From Vibrio metoecus (GTDB lineage Bacteria > Pseudomonadota > Gammaproteobacteria > Enterobacterales > Vibrionaceae), in assembly GCF_009665255.1 (NCBI RefSeq), contig NZ_CP035687.1, positions 1,010,152-1,074,151 of the forward strand: 64,000 bases of DNA, given 5' to 3'. Below are positions 60,855 to 64,000 of this stretch, piece by piece. How positions within the stretch are numbered: the stretch's first letter is position 1; each line of letters begins with the position of its first letter. The translations under genes were made by a program, and so were the position numbers. The notes under the pieces are model-generated. The model was not told where the DNA came from. It saw only the letters and a list, made by a program, of their open reading frames with translations, and made no database searches.

Positions 60855-61309
60855 TGAGGAATATGGATATCAAATTACGACCAATAGAAAGTGAAGAATT
60901 CGATAGTCTTTTTTCTGTTGTAAAGCAGGGCATTTATTCACATGTTGATGCCGTTTTTGGTTGGGATGATGACTTTCAACGCAACCGTCTAAAAAGAGAC
61001 TATGACCCTAGTTGGTTTCACTGGGTAGAACATGGAGGTCAACGAATTGGCATGTTGTGTTTCAAACCTTATGACAATGCAATTCATGTTCATCTACTTG
61101 TTGTTTTTTCCGAGTTTCAGAACCAAAAATTTGGGCAAAAGATAATGAATTATGTCCATAAGCGCGCGGATGCTGAGGGGAGGCACTGGGTGACGTTATC
61201 CAGTTTTATCCGAAATGATGCAGCGGTAAGATTTTACAAATCGCTTGGTTATCAGCTCATTGATAGTGATGAACACTTCTATTCTTTGTCGCTTCAAATT
61301 TCCTCATAA
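60854..61309 (+). CDS. C61: GNAT-family N-acetyltransferase
   Basis: The frame starts at the boundary ATG (MRNMDIKLRP; 60863 is an alternative) and gives 151 residues. Marks are LRPIESEEFDSLFSVVK at the N-terminus, HVHLLVVFSEFQNQKFGQKIMNYV as the acetyl-CoA region (Q-N-Q-K-F-G in place of the usual Q/RxxGxG/A) and NDAAVRFYKSLGYQLID. The unusual loop makes cofactor affinity uncertain. The stop is in the attC. Confidence 0.83.
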   Translation: MRNMDIKLRPIESEEFDSLFSVVKQGIYSHVDAVFGWDDDFQRNRLKRDYDPSWFHWVEHGGQRIGMLCFKPYDNAIHVHLLVVFSEFQNQKFGQKIMNYVHKRADAEGRHWVTLSSFIRNDAAVRFYKSLGYQLIDSDEHFYSLSLQISS

Positions 61310-61429
61310 CAAACGCCTCAAGAGGGACTGTCAACGCGTGGCGTTTCCAGTCCCAATGAGCCGCGGTGGTTTCGGTTGTTGTGTTTGAGTCTAGTGTTAA
61401 TGCGTTGCCAGCCCCTTAGGCGGGCGTTA
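61307..61429 (+). repeat. attC of C61 (VCR)
   Basis: Left arm CCTCATAAC mirrors GTTATGAGG. Confidence 0.95.
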
Positions 61430-61464
61430 TGAGTATCCGCAACTTTAGAGACAAGGAGTCAATT

Positions 61465-62112
61465 TTGTTCAAGCTTTATTACTATCCAAACAATGCGAGC
61501 CTAGCTCCTCATTTTTTGCTTCATCATTTAAAAGCAGACTATGAGCTGTTGTTAGTTGATAAAAAATCGAACTCTCAAAAATCAGCGGATTATCTTAAGC
61601 TCAACCCAGCAGGGCGCATACCGACCTTAGTTGTTAATGACCAGCCAATTTTCGAAAGTCCAGCTATCTGCATACACATCTGCGAATTGCATCCTGAATC
61701 AGATTTAATGCCATCGTTAGGTGAGTCCACTCGTCCTCTGTTTTATCAATGGCTCGCATTTCTCAATAATACGTTGCAAGCGGAACTCATGGTTCGCTAC
61801 TACCCTCATCGCCACACTAACGATCAAGCTACTATTCCAAATGTTATTGCGGCTCAGGACGAAAGAATTGCTGATGCATTGTCAATTATCAACGACCAGT
61901 TAGAGCATCATGAATACTTGCTGGGTGATACCTTAACAGCATGTGACTACTTTTTGTTTATGCTTGCAGAATGGTCACTGCCAATTGAGAAGTCACCACT
62001 TGAGTTCAAACACCTAGCAGCGTATATGAAACGTCTTTGTTCGAATTCAACTATTAAAGCGGTTTGCGACATCGAGGGTATAGACCTCACTCCATTTGAA
62101 TCATACTCATAA
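61465..62112 (+). CDS. C62: glutathione S-transferase-like protein
   Basis: I choose the TTG at 61465 with AAGGAG 6 nt upstream (215 residues), over the boundary ATG at 61429, because it gives a canonical GST N-terminus (MFKLYYYPNNASLAPHFLLH). The thioredoxin-like domain includes NPAGRIPTLVVNDQPIFESP, the glutathione-binding cis-Pro and ES pair. The C-terminal helical domain has GDTLTACDYFLFMLAEW. It likely conjugates glutathione to electrophiles. Confidence 0.9.
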   Translation: MFKLYYYPNNASLAPHFLLHHLKADYELLLVDKKSNSQKSADYLKLNPAGRIPTLVVNDQPIFESPAICIHICELHPESDLMPSLGESTRPLFYQWLAFLNNTLQAELMVRYYPHRHTNDQATIPNVIAAQDERIADALSIINDQLEHHEYLLGDTLTACDYFLFMLAEWSLPIEKSPLEFKHLAAYMKRLCSNSTIKAVCDIEGIDLTPFESYS

Positions 62113-62232
62113 CAAGCAATTTAAGAGGGATTCACAACGCTTGGCACTTTTGCTTCTACTTCAAATTTAGTGTTTATGGCACAATGCTTTAGGTGTGGGT
62201 GGTAGCGTTGTTCACCCCTTAATTGGGCGTTA
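62110..62232 (+). repeat. attC of C62 (non-VCR)
   Basis: TAACAAGCAATTTAAGAGGG/CCCTTAATTGGGCGTTA type, like C15 and C38; left arm ACTCATAAC mirrors GTTATGAGT. Confidence 0.9.
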
Positions 62233-62269
62233 GGTTTATATCTGGTGAATTTTAACAAAGAGGTGGTAT

Positions 62270-62758
62270 TTGGAGATTAATGATTTTTTATTAGAGCATG
62301 CCTCTGCTTTAATCGCTGTTGGCGGTTCATTGTTGGGCGTATTGGTCGGTAATCTAGGTAAGTTAATTGATAACTTTCATGTATCTAAGTCGGAGAACAG
62401 ACGTTTTACGAGAGACTACAAATCCAAATATGTTATTGAACCAATACTAAAATACCTAGAATTGGACTTGAAGATGGCCCAAATAGTCTTTGCTCAATCT
62501 CAACAAGATGAAAAATTAGATATAGATTGTAAATCTCAAGCGGATATTATCTATGTATCTGCTCTTGCTAGTTCTATTAATGATGAATTAGGTGGCTTGC
62601 TCTCGGAGTACAATAGAGAAAAAATACTCCTAAATACTTATGCATTATCGGAAAAAGGTGAAGGGAAAAGTGTTGATAAAGCCTATAAATCACTGAAAAG
62701 ATTGCAATCTATAGCAGGTCAGATAATTGGTAAGCTAGGTGGTTATCGCACAAATTAA
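62270..62758 (+). CDS. C63: hypothetical membrane-anchored protein
   Basis: A TTG at 62270 with AGAGGTGG upstream gives 162 residues: one N-terminal hydrophobic segment (ASALIAVGGSLLGVLVGNLG), then a ~130-residue charged helical domain. No motif recognised. The layout recalls short membrane effectors, but the function is open. Confidence 0.65.
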   Translation: MEINDFLLEHASALIAVGGSLLGVLVGNLGKLIDNFHVSKSENRRFTRDYKSKYVIEPILKYLELDLKMAQIVFAQSQQDEKLDIDCKSQADIIYVSALASSINDELGGLLSEYNREKILLNTYALSEKGEGKSVDKAYKSLKRLQSIAGQIIGKLGGYRTN

Positions 62759-62767
62759 CCATAAACC

Positions 62768-62886
62768 TAACAAACGCTTCAAGAGGGACAGCCAACGCGC
62801 GGCATTTTACAATGCGTTGGTTTTTGTGATTACGGTGTTATGCGGAAAGTTAGTAGTAGCGTTGTCTGCCCCTTAAGCGGGCGTTA
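62768..62886 (+). repeat. attC of C63 (non-VCR)
   Basis: TAACAAACGCTTCAAGAGGGACAGCC type as in C60; left arm ATAAACCTAAC mirrors GTTAGGTTTAT. Confidence 0.9.
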
Positions 62887-62901
62887 GTTTGCAATCGGAG
62901 A

Positions 62902-63219
62902 CTAAGAAACAAAGCGTGACTGTTTGAGATGCTTTTGGGGCAGCTGTGATTGCCCTAATACCGCAACAATGAGAATGAAGTCTGCTTCTTTGGTGTAATA
63001 AGCCATGTGTTTCCCCACTGGAAAGTAAAAACCATTTTGGTAAATATCTTCACAGCTTTTTCCTAGTCCTGGGTTATCCGCTAGAGTTTGGAAACCTGAA
63101 AGCAAGGTCGACTTATATTTTTGCCACTGCGCTTCAGCGAAATTTTCAATGGTGTAGTGTTTAATCTTGAGTAAGTGCTCTTGGGCTAATTGGCTGAGCT
63201 TATATTGTTTATTTTGCAT
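62902..63219 (-). CDS. parE: C64: ParE-family toxin (ParE1/ParE3-like)
   Basis: I prefer the ATG at 63219 (105 residues, MQNKQYKLSQLAQEHLLKIK); a TTG immediately after the antitoxin stop (63237) would add six residues. The ParE pattern includes FAEAQWQKYKSTLLSGFQTL, NPGLGKSCEDI, KHMAYYTKEADFILIVAVL. It resembles the ParE encoded in duplicate in the reference V. cholerae array. It lies against the array direction. Confidence 0.88.
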   Translation of the reverse strand: MQNKQYKLSQLAQEHLLKIKHYTIENFAEAQWQKYKSTLLSGFQTLADNPGLGKSCEDIYQNGFYFPVGKHMAYYTKEADFILIVAVLGQSQLPQKHLKQSRFVS

Positions 63220-63237
63220 ATTGAGGTAAACGCTCAA

Positions 63238-63480
63238 TCAAAGGGTGTTTAGAAAAGTGGCACCATCAACGGTTTTGCCACTATCTAAGTCTTTCTGAGC
63301 AGACTCAAAGCAGTGTTTGAGATAATCGAGTTTCATTGCTTCAAGTTCTTCAAAGTCCTTAATGGACATGACAACGACAGTATTCTTACTGTTTTTGCTG
63401 ATGATGACAGGTTCGCGTTGTGCGCTTAGAAGAAGTTCACCAAAATTTCGTTTAGCATCATTTGCTGTTAGTGTGTGCAT
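63238..63480 (-). CDS. parD: C64: Phd/YefM-family antitoxin
   Basis: ATG at 63480 with GAGGAG 8 nt upstream gives 80 residues (the longer frame is less likely). It has MHTLTANDAKRNFGELLLSA, PVIISKNSKNTVVVMSIKDFEELE, the Phd DNA-binding core, and a helical toxin-binding tail. It is upstream of the toxin, as usual. The promoter, with a TATACT box on the minus strand near 63512, lies between the gene and the attC. Confidence 0.88.
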   Translation of the reverse strand: MHTLTANDAKRNFGELLLSAQREPVIISKNSKNTVVVMSIKDFEELEAMKLDYLKHCFESAQKDLDSGKTVDGATFLNTL

Positions 63481-63572
63481 AACTAGGCTCCTCACTCAAA
63501 GTTTGAAAGAGTATAGCTCATGGTGCGAAGTGTTTAAAATGATTAAATCGCACGATTTGAGTGAAAGCAAAC

Positions 63573-63695
63573 TAACAAACGCCTCAAGAGGGACTGTCAA
63601 CGCGTGGCGTTTCCAGTCCCATTGAGCCGCGGCGGTTGCAGTTGGTGTGTTTAAGTTTAGTGGTAATGCGTTGCCAGCCCCTTAGGCGGGCGTTA
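63573..63695 (+). repeat. attC of C64 (VCR)
   Basis: Left arm GCAAACTAAC mirrors GTTAGTTTGC; reads GCCGCGGCGG. Confidence 0.95.
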
Positions 63696-63711
63696 GGCAC
63701 AGGGTGGAAAA

Positions 63712-64000
63712 TTGGAACTACAACAGTTAAATCAGCGTCATCTTAAATGCTTGATCGACCATGTTTGCCTTGACTCAGAATTGACGTTTTGTGAAGGGGC
63801 TTTGCCACCAAAGCATGTTCTGATTCGTTCTTATGAGCAGATCCAAAACTCAAAAGCTGAAATTTGGTCATTACCCTACATGATGTCAGTGGACAATAAT
63901 GTCGTTGGTTTCTGTGGCTTCAAAGATGAACCTCAAGATGGTGAAGTTGAAATTGGATACAATGTTTCGCCTTATAAACAAGGTCGAGGATTTGCAAAAT
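63712..64000 (+). CDS. C65: GNAT-family N-acetyltransferase (paralogue of C4, cut by window end)
   Basis: The TTG start and ~96 codons are present. It is close to C4 with a few substitutions (for example KHVLIRSYEQIQ for KYVLIRSYEQLQ and SVDNNVVG for SVGNNVVG). The acetyl-CoA loop YKQGRGFAK is the last part seen. Confidence 0.85.
   Translation, partial: MELQQLNQRHLKCLIDHVCLDSELTFCEGALPPKHVLIRSYEQIQNSKAEIWSLPYMMSVDNNVVGFCGFKDEPQDGEVEIGYNVSPYKQGRGFAK

Larger units (their letters stand above)
22825..64000 (+). mobile_element. Sedentary chromosomal integron (superintegron), continuing past the window
   Basis: The element consists of the integrase, attI and 64 complete cassettes plus part of one more. 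The attC sites share the same orientation (GTTA boundary on the right), and most are ~121-123-bp VCRs with the block TAACAAACGCCTCAAGAGGG at the left and CCCCTTAGGCGGGCGTTA at the right. Gene orientation is mostly rightward; exceptions are in C2, C20, C23, C35 and C64. The integrase acts mainly on single-stranded bottom-strand attC. The left end is next to rplT, the location known for V. cholerae; the right end is not in the window. Confidence 0.97.

Noticed and set aside
24431..63695. CRISPR array
   Set aside because: The repeats are ~120 bp, carry the attC core and flank genes of very different lengths; no short uniform spacers or cas genes are present.
1..64000. Insertion sequences, prophage, tRNA or rRNA genes
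   Set aside because: No transposase, phage structural gene or tRNA/rRNA sequence was recognised anywhere; a tRNAscan/ISfinder run would confirm.

Overview
The window looks like the small chromosome of Vibrio cholerae or a very close relative. The evidence is an IntI4/IntIA-type integron integrase divergent from an attI site, next to rplT-rpmI-infC-thrS, followed by a long array of gene cassettes joined by about 123-bp VCR-type attC sites. No IS element, prophage, tRNA, rRNA or CRISPR array was recognised.

Bases 1-22800 are ordinary chromosome. From the left: the end of a peptide/oligosaccharide ABC importer (partial permease, second permease, fused double ATPase), a KdgR-type IclR regulator, a chemoreceptor, a PLP decarboxylase, a penicillin-binding D,D-carboxypeptidase, a small HTH protein, an uncharacterised reverse-strand protein and a periplasmic alpha-carbonic anhydrase. 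Next is a glycine/one-carbon module: glyA-gcvH-gcvP on the minus strand, then an XRE-cupin regulator and gcvT on the plus strand. Similar inverted repeats (GGAAAC-N3-GTTTC) lie before the regulator and before gcvT, and two ERIC-like elements in opposite orientation flank glyA-gcvH-gcvP. The translation cluster thrS-infC-rpmI-rplT follows; infC has an ATT start.

Bases 22825-64000 are a sedentary chromosomal integron: integrase (minus strand) with a LexA-box-like site in its promoter, attI, then 64 complete cassettes and the start of a 65th. Cassettes are numbered C1-C65 from attI. I delimited every one by matching its first bases (GTTRRRY plus cassette-specific bases) to the complementary bases before its own attC. 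About 25 cassettes carry no convincing gene; they belong to two repeat families, A (about 415 bp body, 13 copies) and B (about 518 bp body, 11 copies plus one divergent relative). The coding cassettes hold toxin-antitoxin pairs (BrnTA, CcdAB, ParDE2-like, Phd/ParE, ParDE1/3-like), GNAT acetyltransferases, VOC/glyoxalase-fold proteins, a lipocalin, a CYTH-domain protein, PaiB-, YjbR-, DUF1801-, DUF4238- and GST-like proteins, an RRM protein, small zinc-ribbon proteins and several unknown membrane proteins.

Whole cassettes and cassette pairs are duplicated within the array (C6-C7 = C32-C33, C8-C9 = C45-C46, C21 = C27, C22 = C30, C24 = C31). The most attractive candidates for something undescribed are: a 30-residue hydrophobic peptide with an SD-sequestering leader and a strong terminator (C7/C33), the structured ORF-less families A and B, a naturally shortened 62-bp VCR, a multi-microgene cassette (C2), and membrane or DUF proteins that could be anti-phage effectors.
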